From: Psettodes erumei | Taxonomy: Eukaryota; Chordata; Actinopteri; Pleuronectiformes; Psettodidae | Length of the DNA stretch: 64,000 bases | Direction: 5' to 3' | NCBI GenBank assembly: GCA_016785225.1 | Contig: JAFBJZ010000949.1 | Coordinates: forward strand, 747,001-811,000 | Translations under genes and position numbers: made by a program | The notes under the pieces: model-generated | What the model was told of the DNA's origin: nothing | Databases searched by the model: none | What the model saw: the letters and a program-made list of their open reading frames with translations, nothing else | Shown here: piece after piece, positions 1 to 12,381 of the stretch | How the letters are laid out: every line of letters starts with the position of its first letter | How positions within the stretch are numbered: the stretch's first letter is position 1

Positions 1-167
1 TGCTTCTAAAGTCGATCCACCCCCCCTCCCCCCTCCCGAAAGACACGTCCACTAACAACCACCCGGCCTCCGCACCCTCTTGTGTGCACATCACCGATAT
101 CCTCGGCTCTGGCAATGGCTGTCACTCACGTTATAATGTGTGTGTCTTTTTGTGTTTGTGTGCCAAG

Positions 168-3100
168 CGGATATTTGTCGCGTGTGCCGCTCAGAGGGGA
201 CCCCAGACAAACCCCTGTACCACCCCTGCGTCTGCACTGGCAGTATCAAGTTCATCCACCAGGAATGGTAAGTGTCTTCGGGCTGTCCTCTCCCCCTTTG
301 ACAACGTGCACAGAAAACACTATCAACAATACTGATGTGAGTAATTGTGCAGAGGTTGGACATCCCAGCAGCACCTTCAAAAACCGAGCCTGGTGTCTTT
401 ACCGGTGTTCTTGGGGACGTTCGCCGTGAAGACAGGCTGCGTGGATCTGGTTGCGAAAGGTCTTCCTCAACTCAGACCTCCTGTTGCGTGCACAGGTTGC
501 AATTGATTATTGCCAGAAGAGGAGAGAGCACTGCTCCCCCCATCTCCCACCATTCTTCTAGCAAATTGTTTCTATCCTGGCTCGTTGCAAAGGAGTGCAA
601 CATTTTTTGAGAAACATAGTCAAGAGAATATTTGGTGTCTTAAACAACAACCTTTTGTTGGCGTGGTTATTTATACCTAATAGTCGACAAAGACAAACCA
701 GGATTTGTGTTTACAGGGATATTTCCCTTATTAGATTGTTGATCAAAGGATTTTATAATCAGATTAAAACAGTAAAGTGCTAATAACCACACTGTTAATC
801 CAAGAAACAGGAATGTCCTTTATGCAGGGGAGTGTAGGTTTTGTCATTATAAGGTGGTTGTTAAGATGTTGGGTTTTATTTTTTAAAAAAAAACTTGGAA
901 TACAGGTTATGCTTTATGATTAATCCCAAAGCGAGAGATTGATGCCGAATATAATACAACAATCGTGAAATGGACGCCAGAACAGGTTTGTCCTCGATCG
1001 CATCCAGGCCTACATAGTATTCCAGATTACTGGCTTTTTAGGTGTGGTGTTGGAGCGGTGAAAGCGACGCCAGTCCCTGCAGGTGCTTTGGAGGTTGCGC
1101 TTTGTTCTAGTCCGCCCCGTGTGCCTGAGTGTCACCGGTTAAGAGGGGGTCGGGCGGATGGAAATTCCCAGGCAAAAGCGAAGGCCGGGCCTGGATGGTT
1201 CTGGAACTGTTGAAAACCTCAGTCCGTTTCCACACACACACAAAGTTTAGAATAGCAGCCTATTGTGTCTGGATTGTCGTGCTCAGAGTATGGAATGTTA
1301 AACTTAGCTGCGTTTATCTCATGGTGTCATGATTTCTGGAATGAATGAGGTTCTTAAATATAGATCAAACTCTGGGAGCAGAAACACAATGCACACCAGA
1401 GCTGGAACCTTAGTGATGTAACTCAAGTTGGATTGAAACATGCATAGCTGCAGCCTGTGTAGGTTAAAGTGCTGTCATGTGTCGGAATCAGCTGACTGCC
1501 TCACGTAACCCACGTTGTTAATCTCACGGCCTCGCCTATGCCGCAGAAAGCCGAGGATGGTATTAGTGTGGTCGACCGAAAACGCACAGGTCAGATCAGA
1601 AACGGCTGCTACGCCCCTTTTTCGATGGACGCTCACGGTCGGCGTTTGTCGGGTCCCGGAGAGGTCAGGAGCTGAGCTCGCATCCTGATCGCACCTTGTC
1701 CCTGTGCAGTCACGGCAGAGGCGTCCGCAAAGAGGACAATGTCAGGTCAACACCGCAGACGTCTGTCTTTGTCTCGGTGCTTTCCACGAGCGCGAAATGC
1801 CGTCGCCAGAAACTGCGTCTCGACAGCAGAAATTCATTATCAAACCAGATTATCAAATTCGCATTTGAAATACATTATGAAGTGTGTCATTTCAATGAAC
1901 CAGTGGGAAGCCGTTACTGTTGATGTGAGTTTTTTTGGGTTGTCCGCTATCTCCGTACATTTACACACAAAAAAAAAGCACAGAAATGCTCGATCGGCAC
2001 ATGATTGTTCGAATTTGCTTCCATTCACGTAATAAATGTTGCTTTCCAGTTTGGTCCAGTGGCTGAAGCACAGCAGGAAGGAGTACTGCGAATTGTGCAA
2101 GCACCGGTTTGCTTTCACACCAAGTAAGTCTGTGGCACTGATGGATCACACCCTTTTAATATTTTAAGCAACCTCAGGTTTCCCAATCCCAGCTTTACAG
2201 ACGGGGCCGCATGGTTCTCTTTCGGGTCATTTGGTCCCTTTTTTTTTTTTATATGCGACCATTTCATACCATTTGGTTGTTAACGCACAATTTAGAATAA
2301 GACGAATAACTTCATGTGTCATAAACAGAATGTGAATATGTCTGGTTTCCCTTTTTCCCCCACCTCAGTCTACTCCCCAGACATGCCCTCGCGTCTGCCC
2401 ATACAGGACATCTGCGCCGGCCTCCTGACCAGCGTCGGCACGGCCATCCGCTACTGGTTCCATTACACACTGGTGGCCTTTGCGTGGCTCGGGGTGGTTC
2501 CTCTAACGGCGTGTAAGTACCCCACCACCACCACGCAGACGGAAACGCGGCGATAGATAGTTGCTCAAGGGAACTTCCTTCTCCTCACAAGTGAACGCTC
2601 CAAAGCGCTGGAGGATTACAGCTTTTATCTGGCCGCAGCTGATCAATTAGATTTATGGATTTGAAAGCAGATCCTTATTACAGTAGACTGTATGTTGACC
2701 CCTGGAGCGGAACTTCGCTGCTTCATCTGCTCCTCTGTCCTCGTAAAAAAAAAAAAAATAATAATACACCTCGCCTTTTTTTAGGAGCGCATACTGCAGC
2801 TAGCGACGAAGTGGCCGTGACATCACCTTCGCATATTAGCTCATTTTTATGGTGTAAGACGATCAATAGAATTAGAGCTTAAGTACCATTACGCAATAGG
2901 CTATGCTATGTGTGTTCCAAGCTATTTAAATCCCCCTCATTACTCAGTGTTTTTTTTTTTTACATCTATTTAGTTTTCATACATTATGTAAGGTGTGTCA
3001 TTGTGGGGAAATGACATCAATAGATTGATCTGGTTTCATTTTCCTCAGGTCGCATCTACAAGTGTCTGTTTACCGGCTCTGTGAGCTCGCTTTTGACACT

Positions 3101-6100
3101 GCCACTGGACATGCTCTCGACGTGAGTGCCAACACTTGGGCGAATGACAGTTTCAGCGTGTTTCCCGCAGTATGTGTACATGTGGGGTTTTTTTTTTGTG
3201 CGCTCCCGCAGAGAGAACCTGCTCGCAGACTGTCTTCAGGGCTGCTTTGTCGTCACCTGCACCCTGTGCGCGTTCATCAGCCTGGTGTGGCTCAGAGAAC
3301 AGATAGTCCACGGCGGCGCTCCCCAGTGGTTAGAGCAGCACCAGCCGCCGCCGCCCAACGCCGCCGGCCAGGCCAATGAGGTGCGTTGCTTGAGCGAAGT
3401 CGCAAAAAAATTCCCTGTCTGTCATCTCCATATAAAAGTCACGAAATCCCGCTGTCTCGCCCAAAGGCACAGGCGGCGGGCCAGGGGGCGGCCGACGAGC
3501 CCCCCGCGGCCCAGCCGGCCCCCGCGGATCCCCCGGCCCAGAACGAAGCAGAGCCCGAGCCCCCCGACGTCCCACCAGACCAAGCGGATGACCCGGAGCT
3601 GGAGGAGGAGGAGGGGGCCGCTGCTGAGGATGTGGACCCCAACAACGGAGCGCAAGGTCAGAGTTTGCTATCCTCCTTCCCCCCGCGGAGGTTACGCTTG
3701 ACGATTCGGTGGGGACGTGCGAGAATTCCTCAACCTTTCACAAATAAATAGCTTAACGTCACAAGACGCTTGAGAAAGCGGCGCGGTTCCCGCACCAATG
3801 AAATGAGGCAGAACATGACCGTAAAGTGCTTCCAAAATATTTATTTAAAAAAAATGTGTTTTTGCAGCAGGCGACCGGTTTACAGAAATACAGTCTCAAT
3901 TTTGAGAAACGCCGCAACATACAGCATCACCGGCGCCAGAACATACAAATAGTTTCCACAGTGTTCTCATTTGTTAACATTTGGCCAATCGCAATTAATT
4001 TGAGAATGCTACGACGGCGTGTCAAATTGCTCCCAGCAGCACTCATCTCACGCGTATCTGTTCTGTTTGACTGCGGCTAATGGGCTGATTTTTGCAGCAG
4101 GCTGGGGGCGAGAGGGGCCGATAATGAATTGCATTATACATTATTCTCGCTGTGGCGCGTCGCCGCAGCTAAACGGAACACAATGGAGAAGTCTCACAAC
4201 AGCCTGTTTCGCACTACAGAGCTAACTGATTTTCCCAGAACCACATTAATAATGTAACAGTCGCAGCATCTGTTTAAAAAAAAAAAAACTTTTCCTTTGT
4301 GTTAAAAGCCCTTTCCAAAACATCTGACCAGACAAACACAATAAAAGGTGCTTTCCAGTACGTGCGTTGCAACGCTGTTGCCGCCTCATGCGAGAGGATA
4401 CAGCTCGAACCGGTTTCATTTAGTTTACGTGAACAGCTGTTGCGTTAGCGGCGGCTGCTAGTGTAGTAATCCTCGCTGTATTTCAACCTGTCTCTGCAGA
4501 TGACATGAACTGGAATGCTCTGGAGTGGGACAGAGCAGCGGAGGAGCTCACCTGGGAAAGGGTAACTCTGCATGTCATTATCTCCAACCCTCCACCCCCA
4601 CCGAGTGCACGCAAAACTCCACAATTTAGCTTTGCTTTCTCTGCAATGCATCCTTGCCCATCAAACACTTAAAGTTCTTCAATTTCCCTTTTAGATGCTT
4701 GGCCTGGACGGTTCACTGGTATTTTTGGTGAGCCTTTATATCCACAAAAATGTCATTTATGTTTAGATAGAGCATGGAGTAAAATCATATCACTTGATTA
4801 CTGTGTCTTTGCCCTGTAGGAGCACGTGTTTTGGGTCGTGTCTCTGAACACGCTCTTCATCCTGGTCTTTGGTGAGTAGATTGAACCTCGTCTCACTTAT
4901 TGTGCCGCTCCTGCGGGCGATGTCCACACGCTGCAGCGGGGAACATGTCCTCTCTCTCTCGTTTGTCTTCATTCAGCCTTTTGTCCCTACCACATCGGGC
5001 ACTTCTCCGTCGTCGGTCTTGGCTTTGAGGAATATGTAAGGGAGCCGCTCTCATCCTTTTAGTTTAATTACCAAACTGTGTATCCATTTCCATCCATCCA
5101 AATCATGAACAAATGCTTTGTACTTTTCCGCAGGTCCAAGCCTCGCACTTTGAGGGCTTAATCACGACAATTGTGGGCTACATCCTGCTGGCCATGACGC
5201 TCATCCTCTGTCATGTATCCTTCAGCGTAACAACACCAGTCCTCCCCTGCGCTCCGGTGAAATGCGAAACCCGAAGGCAAAAAACAGAACGTCATTGGCT
5301 GTGCTCTCGCAATATTACAGGGATAGACATTGCAAGTCAAAGTTTATTAGGTTAGGTCTGTGCAGATGTAAGTCTGTGTGTGTGTGTCAGTGGCAAGAGT
5401 TGACCCTTAATAGCCGTCTCAGGGACTGGCCGCTCTGGTCAGGTTCCAGCGCTCCCGGCGTCTCCTGGGAGTCTGCTACATTGTTGTCAAGGTAACGGTG
5501 CCTCTTTAAGTGCGTTTCTGTTTCTGACTCGTGTGTCCGACGTAAGCCCTGTCCTCGGGCGAACTATACACAGAGGCGTTCACTGATTGAGATTTACTAC
5601 CCGAGCATAACGCCGCATTAGATTTTATTTGCAATCATACACACAAGCTCAGGGACTGAACTAATATATTACAGTGTGACCCAGCAATAATAAGCTAAGC
5701 TCACCGTCTAAAATTGCCAAGCGTTAACAGACGCACACTAGTGTCGTGTTGCCGTCTTTCAGTACATTTTTACAGCGAGCGTGTTTTTGAGTTATCGACG
5801 TGTGGCGTCAGCTGTTGCCGTTTCTCTTTCCGTTCCAGGTCTCTCTGCTGGTTGTCGTGGAGATTGGTGTTTTTCCACTCATCTGTGGCTGGTGGCTTGA
5901 CATCTGCTCTTTAGTAAGACTCCCGCTCTCCTTCCGGATTCTGACCTTCATTGTGTCGCCATAACCCCCTCTGTTGAATGACCTCATTCCTCTTGTTTTT
6001 GAAAGTCCCGGCTCTCCTCACTCCTCTGCATTTTTTAAAAAAAATCAAATTGATACAGTGGTCATGGGTCAAACTCTTGTCGTCACCGACGCATCCATTT

Positions 6101-9100
6101 CTACCAGCCCGAAAAAAGTTCCTCCTCCAGAGTCGGCGACAGCCGCATTTTGTGAATTTGCCCCTCCTGATGTAATCCCAGTGGATGCTTTGTCTGTGTT
6201 GATTTGCTAAAACGAGTGTGGCGCTGCCAACCCTGTGGAGGCGTCTGTTAACCTAGCCCCTGAAGTGGCTTTGAACAGGATTGCATTGTGTCTGCGAGTC
6301 TCTGTGCCTCGGCGAGTCCGCACTCTCTGACGCCGACTGGCACGTTGTCAGGGAGCCGCGTCCCTCTCCGGCCGCCTACGCTGCTCAGCGTGCGTCAGCG
6401 GTTATGTTTTCCCGAGCCAGTCCCCGTCCACCCGGCCCGGCCTCGGAACAGGTGGAGCAGCTTTTCGCAGCAGAAGGGGAACCACGTCCCTCCTGCTCTG
6501 CAGCTGTTGAAACGAATCTAAATGGCCACGCTGCCTCAGAACCTGCGGCTGAATTTGAATCGGGCAAAACGTCCGTCCTCACTTAACGCTTTCTCTGCTG
6601 CGCCCTGCAGGAGATGTTCGATGCCTCCCTGAAAGACAGGAGTTGAGCTTTAAGTCGGCCCCTGGAACGACCATGTTCCTGCACTGGCTTGTGGGAATGG
6701 TCTACGTCTTCTACTTTGCTTCTTTCATCCTCCTACTGAGAGAGGCAAGATGACAATATGTTTCATATTCGTTTTCAAGTGATTTTAATTCTTTTTAAAA
6801 AAAAAAAAAAAAGCCAATCTGGTGATAACTGGTTATTTTGTGCGTCGCCAGGTGCTGAGGCCCGGAGTGCTGTGGTTTCTGAGAAACCTCAACGACCCAG
6901 ATTTTAACCCGGTGCAGGAGATGATTCACCTGCCCATCTACAGGCACCTGCGGCGCTTCATCCTCTCCGTGGTGGTGTTCGGCTCCATTGTGCTGCTCAT
7001 GCTGTGGCTGCCCATCAGGCTGATTAAGCTACTGCTGCCCACCTTCCTGCCATACAACGTCATGCTCTACAGGTAAACCCGCAGACATGAGGGAATGCTC
7101 GCTCCCTTGACTGATTTTTGTCAGCTGAGGCGAGTATTGTCAGCACGAATGACTAATCTCTCTTATCCATGTGAGTGTCGCTGGCTCAAGGGAAAACAAT
7201 GTTGAAATGTGATTTTTCTGCGAGAACGGAAATCCCGTCCTCCCTGCTTCGCGGCGCCCCTCAGTTGAAACGCCCCGGTCAGCGAGCTGTCTCTGGAGCT
7301 GTTATTGCTTCAGGTCGTGCTGCCGGCTCTGCTGGAGCAGGGACACACGCGCCAGTGGCTCAAAGGCCTGGTCAGAGCCTGGACAGTCAGCGCCGGCTAT
7401 TTACTGTAAGTCAAGTCGGAGTACACCGTTTACCCGTTTTCGGTATTTTCCCGCGGGGCCGTCCGTAACCGACCGGCCGCCTCTCTTTGCCCCCGGCAGA
7501 GACCTCCACTCCTACCTCCTCGGGGAGCAGGACGACAACGACGCCAACCAGCCCGTGAACAACAACAACAACAACAACCCTCCCCCCGGGCACCACAACA
7601 ACAACAACAACCCTGCCCCAGCCGTCGGAGAGGGGCTGCATGCAGCCCACCAGGCCATCCTGCAACAGGGGGGGCCGGTGGGTTTCCAGCCCTACCACCG
7701 GCCCCTTCGCTTCCCGTTCAGGGTGAGACAGTCCCACCGTTTTGAACACTTACCACTTAATTGATTGCCCACATTGCATCATGGTTCGTCGAACAAATAA
7801 CAGCCATCACAGGCTCAGGTCGGGTCGTGTCCTTGAGGAGCTGAACCAATCAATGCGCTGCACACGGCTCTACAGTGATTTTTTTACCCATTCGAAATGG
7901 AAGGAAAGGTAGAAAATCAATATGTGGCAGGCCTCCAACAATAAATCAGTGTATGGGGAAACACTTAAGCGTCTAAGATGCATGGATTCCAGCTCCAACA
8001 CGTTGCTATGGGCTGCAAATCCACGCAGTCGCTCGATGTATATCACCAGGTCAGCTTGAGTGAGGCGGCGAAAAAGCCGGAACTGGCGGGACAAGCTTTC
8101 CATGCAAATGCAAAGGCAATGACATGTTTCACCAAGGCCGCCGGGAGGAGGCGACGCCCTCTTGATTTATAGTTACCTTAAGACTCGGGGGTATGGTTAC
8201 AGAGTTAATGCTGTACTCTTTGAGTAATAATGCACAGAACTAGCATTCAGTTGAGAATCTTATTGCCAGTCATAAGCCAGGATAAAACAGAAAGTGTAGG
8301 CTTTTCTACTGTAGTCTTTTGGCTTTTTTTTTTTTTTTTTTTTAAAGGACCTGCTGGGGCGACCTGGTACTTGTGGTTTACCACGCAAATTGAGAAACGT
8401 GCCAACGCCTCAGCTGCACAACTCCACTCTGTTATTCTAATGCTCCTTCTGATGTTAAAGGCTTTGAAGCCCATGTGCGCCGTTATAATTATCTGACGTG
8501 GTCCGGCTGCTGTTTTGAAAAAGCATACAGTACATACTGTGCATATTTCTACTGTGTCGGCAGGGAATGGAGAATCATAATCAGATGCGTCCCAGCTGGA
8601 TCGCTGCCTTACGTTCGCTTCCATTCTCGAACATCTGTCCTCTCTCCTCCAGATTGTGTTGCTGATCGCGTTCATGTGCGTCACTCTGCTGGTGGCCAGT
8701 CTGGTGTGCCTGACCCTGCCAGGTGAGATGGACTGGACTGTAAATGGAAGGTGCACGTGCACGTCTCACGGTTGTATTTTAAGCTCAAGTGCCCTTAATC
8801 ACTGTAAAGTTGGGAATCGCGCGGCGTGTTTTGTGTTTCAGTGTTCACCGGGCGCTGGCTGATGTCCTTCTGGACGGGAAACTCCAAAATCCACGAGCTG
8901 TACACGGCAGCCTGCGGCCTGTACGTCTGCTGGCTCTCCATCCGCGGAGTCACCGTGCTGTTGGCCTGGATGCCCCAGGGACGCACCGTCATCTTACGCA
9001 AAGTCCAGGAGTGGACCCTCATGGTAACTGCCAGTTATCCGGCCTCCGTTGCTGGCAAAGAACGAAGCTGTTATTGCCTTTCCAGCCATTCGATTCTCTG

Positions 9101-10786
9101 GAGCCGCAGCGCGATTTGCTTTGTTGGAACGAATTCATTCGACGCCCTCTCCTTGCCTTTTACAGATCCTGAAGACACTGGTAGTCGCTCTGCTGGTCGC
9201 AGGAGTCATCCCGCTGCTGTTGGGTCTGCTTTTTGAACTGGTTATTGTGGCTCCTCTCAGGGTACCCCTGGACCAAACACCCCTCTTCTACCCCTGGCAG
9301 GTATGACTGTGGGTCTCCATCTCCGTCTTTCCCTCCCCCTGTTTAAGAAACCTTGCTGGAGTTGTTCATCGTTATGTCGCTGTTGTGTTGTAATTGTCCC
9401 CTTTTTAAACCTCTTCTCCCGTTCGTGTTCCCTTTGTCACTGTCGCGTAATTTCCAGCTCTTATGTCTATATTCATGTGTGTCGTCTTCAGGACTGGGCT
9501 CTTGGAGTGCTCCACGCCAAAATCATCGCTGCCATCACTCTCATGGGCCCTCAGTGGTGGCTGAAGACTGTTATTGAGCAGGTGGGCTGTAGATGGACAT
9601 TAAGCATGAACACTTTGGTTTTGCTCAACATTTAATGGTTTCGTCCCCTTTATTTTTCTTTTGACCAACACCTACCCATTACAGTTAAGATTTCAATCTC
9701 TTGGCTGAATAAGGCACAAACGTATTATTATAATCTTGGCTGTGAATTGGTACGATACCGTAATTTTTGTTTTATTTATGACCTCAGCTCACTCTTCCCT
9801 ATTCATGTTCAAAGACAGTAATTCCCCAGTACGGTTTAATTAAATTGCAATTAGCTACTGTGTATTAAAAAGTCCCGAATCTCTCCCCAGGTTTATGCAA
9901 ACGGAATACGCAACATTGACCTCCAGTTCATTATCCGTAAACTGGCGGCTCCGGTCATTTCGGTCCTGCTGCTGTCTCTGTGTGTGCCGTATGTAATCGC
10001 TGCTGGGGTGGTGCCGGCTGTCGGTGAGTACGCGAGGATTCATTTGAGGCGTAATTGCTCAAACCTTTCACTTGCACTGTCGGTTCGTTGGCTTCGCCTG
10101 TTCGGTTGGAGGAAAATTCAGACTAAAACAGAAGCGCCGCACTTCACTATATCAGTTTCATCGCACAAATGTGCTCATTTTCTTCATGTTATTGGATGCC
10201 GTCCCTTCCTCTTACTCCTCATGACTGCTTCAATTACTACGTTGAACCGATACATAGCTGAGGTGCTTTGCTTTTGCAGGAGTGACACCGGAGATGGAGA
10301 TTCTAATGCAGAGGAGAATCTACCCGTTCCTACTGATGGTGGTCTCGCTCGTCGGCATCCTGTCCTTCCAGATCCGACAGTTCAAACGCCTTTATGAACA
10401 CATCAAGAACGACAAGTAAGGATTTGTTGTAATTATATCGCTTAGACCCAATAACAAAACCCAATACGTTGACAATTTGTGGTAAAGGTGTTTGCAACAG
10501 TCTGTCGTGCAGCGGGGCAGTTGGACTTTAACATTTAATATGGTAATCTGAAAAGGCGAGCTTCCTGTTTTTCAAGTTTTTTGAGTTTATTAGCATGCGG
10601 CGCATACTCGTACTAGCAGGACTTCTGGTTTAAAGAACTTGTAATCTCACTTCCGATTTCGAAATGTTAATGTTTCAAGGCTGTCCCTGTCTTCGCAGGT
10701 ACCTCGTTGGCCAGAGGCTTGTCAACTACGAACGGAAAGCTGGAAGAGCAAGCTCAGTCCCCCCCCCCAACCCCGTCGCGGAGTAA
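168..10786 (+). CDS. marchf6: MARCHF6 (TEB4), ER-membrane RING-CH E3 ubiquitin ligase, lacking only its first codons
   Basis: Exons: 168-267, 2050-2123, 2369-2512, 3049-3121, 3212-3380, 3473-3656, 4500-4561, 4695-4727, 4820-4871, 4977-5035, 5134-5214, 5423-5491, 5839-5913, 6611-6744, 6852-7072, 7265-7405, 7500-7722, 8653-8722, 8842-9023, 9166-9300, 9492-9581, 9891-10023, 10280-10415, 10699-10786. They total about 909 codons, close to the roughly 910 residues of the human protein, so only the first few codons are missing. The first two exons encode the RING-CH finger (ICRVCRSEG, then ...YCELCKHRF), which binds zinc and recruits an E2. The later exons encode many hydrophobic membrane spans and end in RLVNYERKAG...VAE. 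The family acts in ER-associated degradation, for example of sterol-pathway enzymes. Exon 3473-3656 is a Pro/Ala-rich then acidic loop. Splice phases agree at every junction except exon 6611-6744, which is one base short. Exon 7265-7405 begins with an in-frame TGA unless a later acceptor is used. The intron after 6744 starts with GC. Confidence 0.97.
268..2049 (+). other. marchf6 intron after the first RING exon, no gene seen
   Basis: This 1.8-kb intron separates the two halves of the RING-CH finger. It begins gtaagt and ends ttccag. The short open frames in it lack codon bias, family motifs and paired splice sites, and I see no repeat I can name. Confidence 0.8.
6745..6851 (+). other. marchf6 intron with a GC-AG splice pair
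   Basis: The upstream exon must end with the codons for LLLRE, because the next exon resumes with VLRPGVLW. The base pair after that GAG codon is GC (GAG|gcaaga), and no GT in the neighbourhood keeps frame. GC donors are a known minority class that usually sits in an otherwise strong consensus, as here. Confidence 0.75.
7555..7617 (+). repeat. AAC trinucleotide repeats encoding two poly-Asn tracts in marchf6
   Basis: Within exon 7500-7722 two AAC arrays encode seven and five consecutive asparagines, separated by PPPGHH. The human protein has only short Asn clusters at this position. The tracts lie in a hydrophilic loop just before the conserved VGEGLHAAHQAILQQGG segment. Confidence 0.85.
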
Positions 10787-11238
10787 TAAACTTTTTGTGT
10801 CACGCGTCGCCACGTTTTGGGTTTTTTTGCACCTGTTGGTTGACTACACCCCCTGAACCACCCTTTTTGATTTTTCGACGACTGCAGTCCTTTTGAATCT
10901 CCCGTGGATCTCGGTGGATTCGGTGGACGTCGTCCAATTCCTTGAATTCCCATTACCATCATCGGTGGGATGGAAAAATTGTATTATAATCATGGGACAG
11001 CTGAGTAATCCCCTCTTAACAAGACAGGTCAAGAGGAGGCAGGAGGGTGAGGGGTCAGAGGTTTGATTGAAGCTCAACATCTCTATTGTCGTTCATGCCT
11101 TGCTTTGTAAAGTGCTGTCTGATAATTGTACATGTGTAAATACTTTGAACGAAGACTTTGTCTTACCAAAAAAAAAAAAAGAAAAAGAGATGTGGATTAA
11201 TGCAATGACCATTGTACATCTTAAAAGTGTATGTATAA

Positions 11239-11244
11239 TTTATT
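11239..11244 (-). terminator. candidate poly(A) signal AATAAA for the acetyltransferase gene
   Basis: Plus-strand tttatt reads AATAAA on the minus strand, about 274 bp past the acetyltransferase stop. It overlaps the marchf6 signal on the other strand. Confidence 0.4.
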
Positions 11245-11247
11245 AAA
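11242..11247 (+). terminator. candidate marchf6 poly(A) signal ATTAAA
   Basis: This is the common variant ATTAAA, 456 bp after the marchf6 stop. It is followed by a GT-rich stretch (ttgtgttgtcg...gtgcttggttgttg) typical of a downstream element. Confidence 0.5.
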
Positions 11248-11517
11248 TCAAACTGACGATTTATCTTTTGTGTTGTCGAGACATTATGTGCTTGGTTGTT
11301 GTTTAACAGACAGATTGGTGTGTGTGGTGCAAAGTCCAGGATTAAACAAGGGTCAAACTTTATACTTGCATATTTGGCTCAGACCTGAGTGTTAAAAAGT
11401 CGATTTAAATTCCTTACAAACTGGAATTACCAGTTTGTAATCATCTCAATAAGGAGACGGATCCATTTTCACCTAAATATCTATGAAGATGTAAAGATAT
11501 CCCATTATGACACATGA

Positions 11518-12381
11518 TCAGTACATGACCGGAGGCGGCGTTATTACTTCATCCTTTGGTATGAGCGGAGAATCTAGTACAATTCCAAATTTCTCTGCCA
11601 ACATAAGAGGAATCTCCTCATCTTCAACTTCCCTGGTTGTGGTTTCGAACGCTCCCCCTGATCCCTCGGTGGGAAACGTGGAGGTGATCAATCTGCGGCC
11701 GATGTAGGTGAGCCTTCCACCTGGTTTTAAAACGGTGCAGAGGGTTTTGCAGACAAAAACCGAGCAGGGGGAGCTCTGGTGGTACTGGCACATCTCTGTG
11801 AAGTCCTCCATACGCCTGGGGTCAAGGGTGAACTTGTAGATCTCCGTCCAGTCTCCATCTGGGCCCCTGTTCTCCTCCTTCTGCCATTCCAGGAAATGCA
11901 TATCCTTTTCCCTCCTAATGCGGTACACTCTGTGGCCCTGCTCCTGGGGGCCACTGGTCTCCAGTGAGAGGGGGATGCTGAAGCCCGCCACGCCGAACCC
12001 GACGTCGGTCAGCCAACGCCGACCATCAATGGTCACCATGAGGGTCATGTGGTCAAAAGGTGGTCCATAGTATCCCGTGATGGAACTCTTGACCTGGCCG
12101 GAGAGCAGAGTCACCTGGAAGCCCAGTTTGGACAGCAGCCAGGAGAAGAGGCCGTTGTTCTCGCAGCAGAAGCCTCCTCTGCGCCGGCTCACGATCTTGT
12201 CGTACAGAAGCGCGAGGTCGAGCTGGACTCGTCCGCCGCTGTGCACCGTGAGGTTCTCAAACGGCACCGAGAGCAGGTGACACGTGTGAAGCGACCGGAG
12301 CGCGGGCAGGCTGGGCTCGGCCGGGGGCGCACAGCCGATGCGCAGCAAATATTTCTGCACGTCCATGTCCGCAGAGGCCAT
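11518..12381 (-). CDS. Arylamine N-acetyltransferase, intronless coding region
   Basis: This single 287-residue frame transfers acetyl from acetyl-CoA to arylamines and hydrazines in the cytosol. The Cys-His-Asp triad of the family is visible: RRGGFC (Cys72), FDHMTL (His111) and LTDVGFG (Asp126). Each sits four residues later than human Cys68/His107/Asp122. VPFENL near residue 40 and the central VTIDGRRWL segment are also typical. The four-residue offset suggests that Met6 (codon at 12366) is the start equivalent to the mammalian one. The ATG at 12381 is the longer alternative, and both are in frame. Vertebrate NAT coding regions are usually in one exon, so lack of introns does not imply a retrocopy. 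Which fish NAT paralogue this is cannot be decided here. It is tail-to-tail with marchf6 and head-to-head with zdhhc20. Confidence 0.95.
   Translation of the reverse strand: MASADMDVQKYLLRIGCAPPAEPSLPALRSLHTCHLLSVPFENLTVHSGGRVQLDLALLYDKIVSRRRGGFCCENNGLFSWLLSKLGFQVTLLSGQVKSSITGYYGPPFDHMTLMVTIDGRRWLTDVGFGVAGFSIPLSLETSGPQEQGHRVYRIRREKDMHFLEWQKEENRGPDGDWTEIYKFTLDPRRMEDFTEMCQYHQSSPCSVFVCKTLCTVLKPGGRLTYIGRRLITSTFPTEGSGGAFETTTREVEDEEIPLMLAEKFGIVLDSPLIPKDEVITPPPVMY

Noticed and set aside
8247..8762. Minus-strand frame of 171 codons
   Set aside because: It overlaps a coding exon of marchf6 on the other strand and contains a translated poly-T tract as polylysine; a shadow frame.
11518..12381. Acetyltransferase as a retrocopy because it has no introns
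   Set aside because: NAT coding regions are single-exon in vertebrates generally, and the triad and full length are intact.
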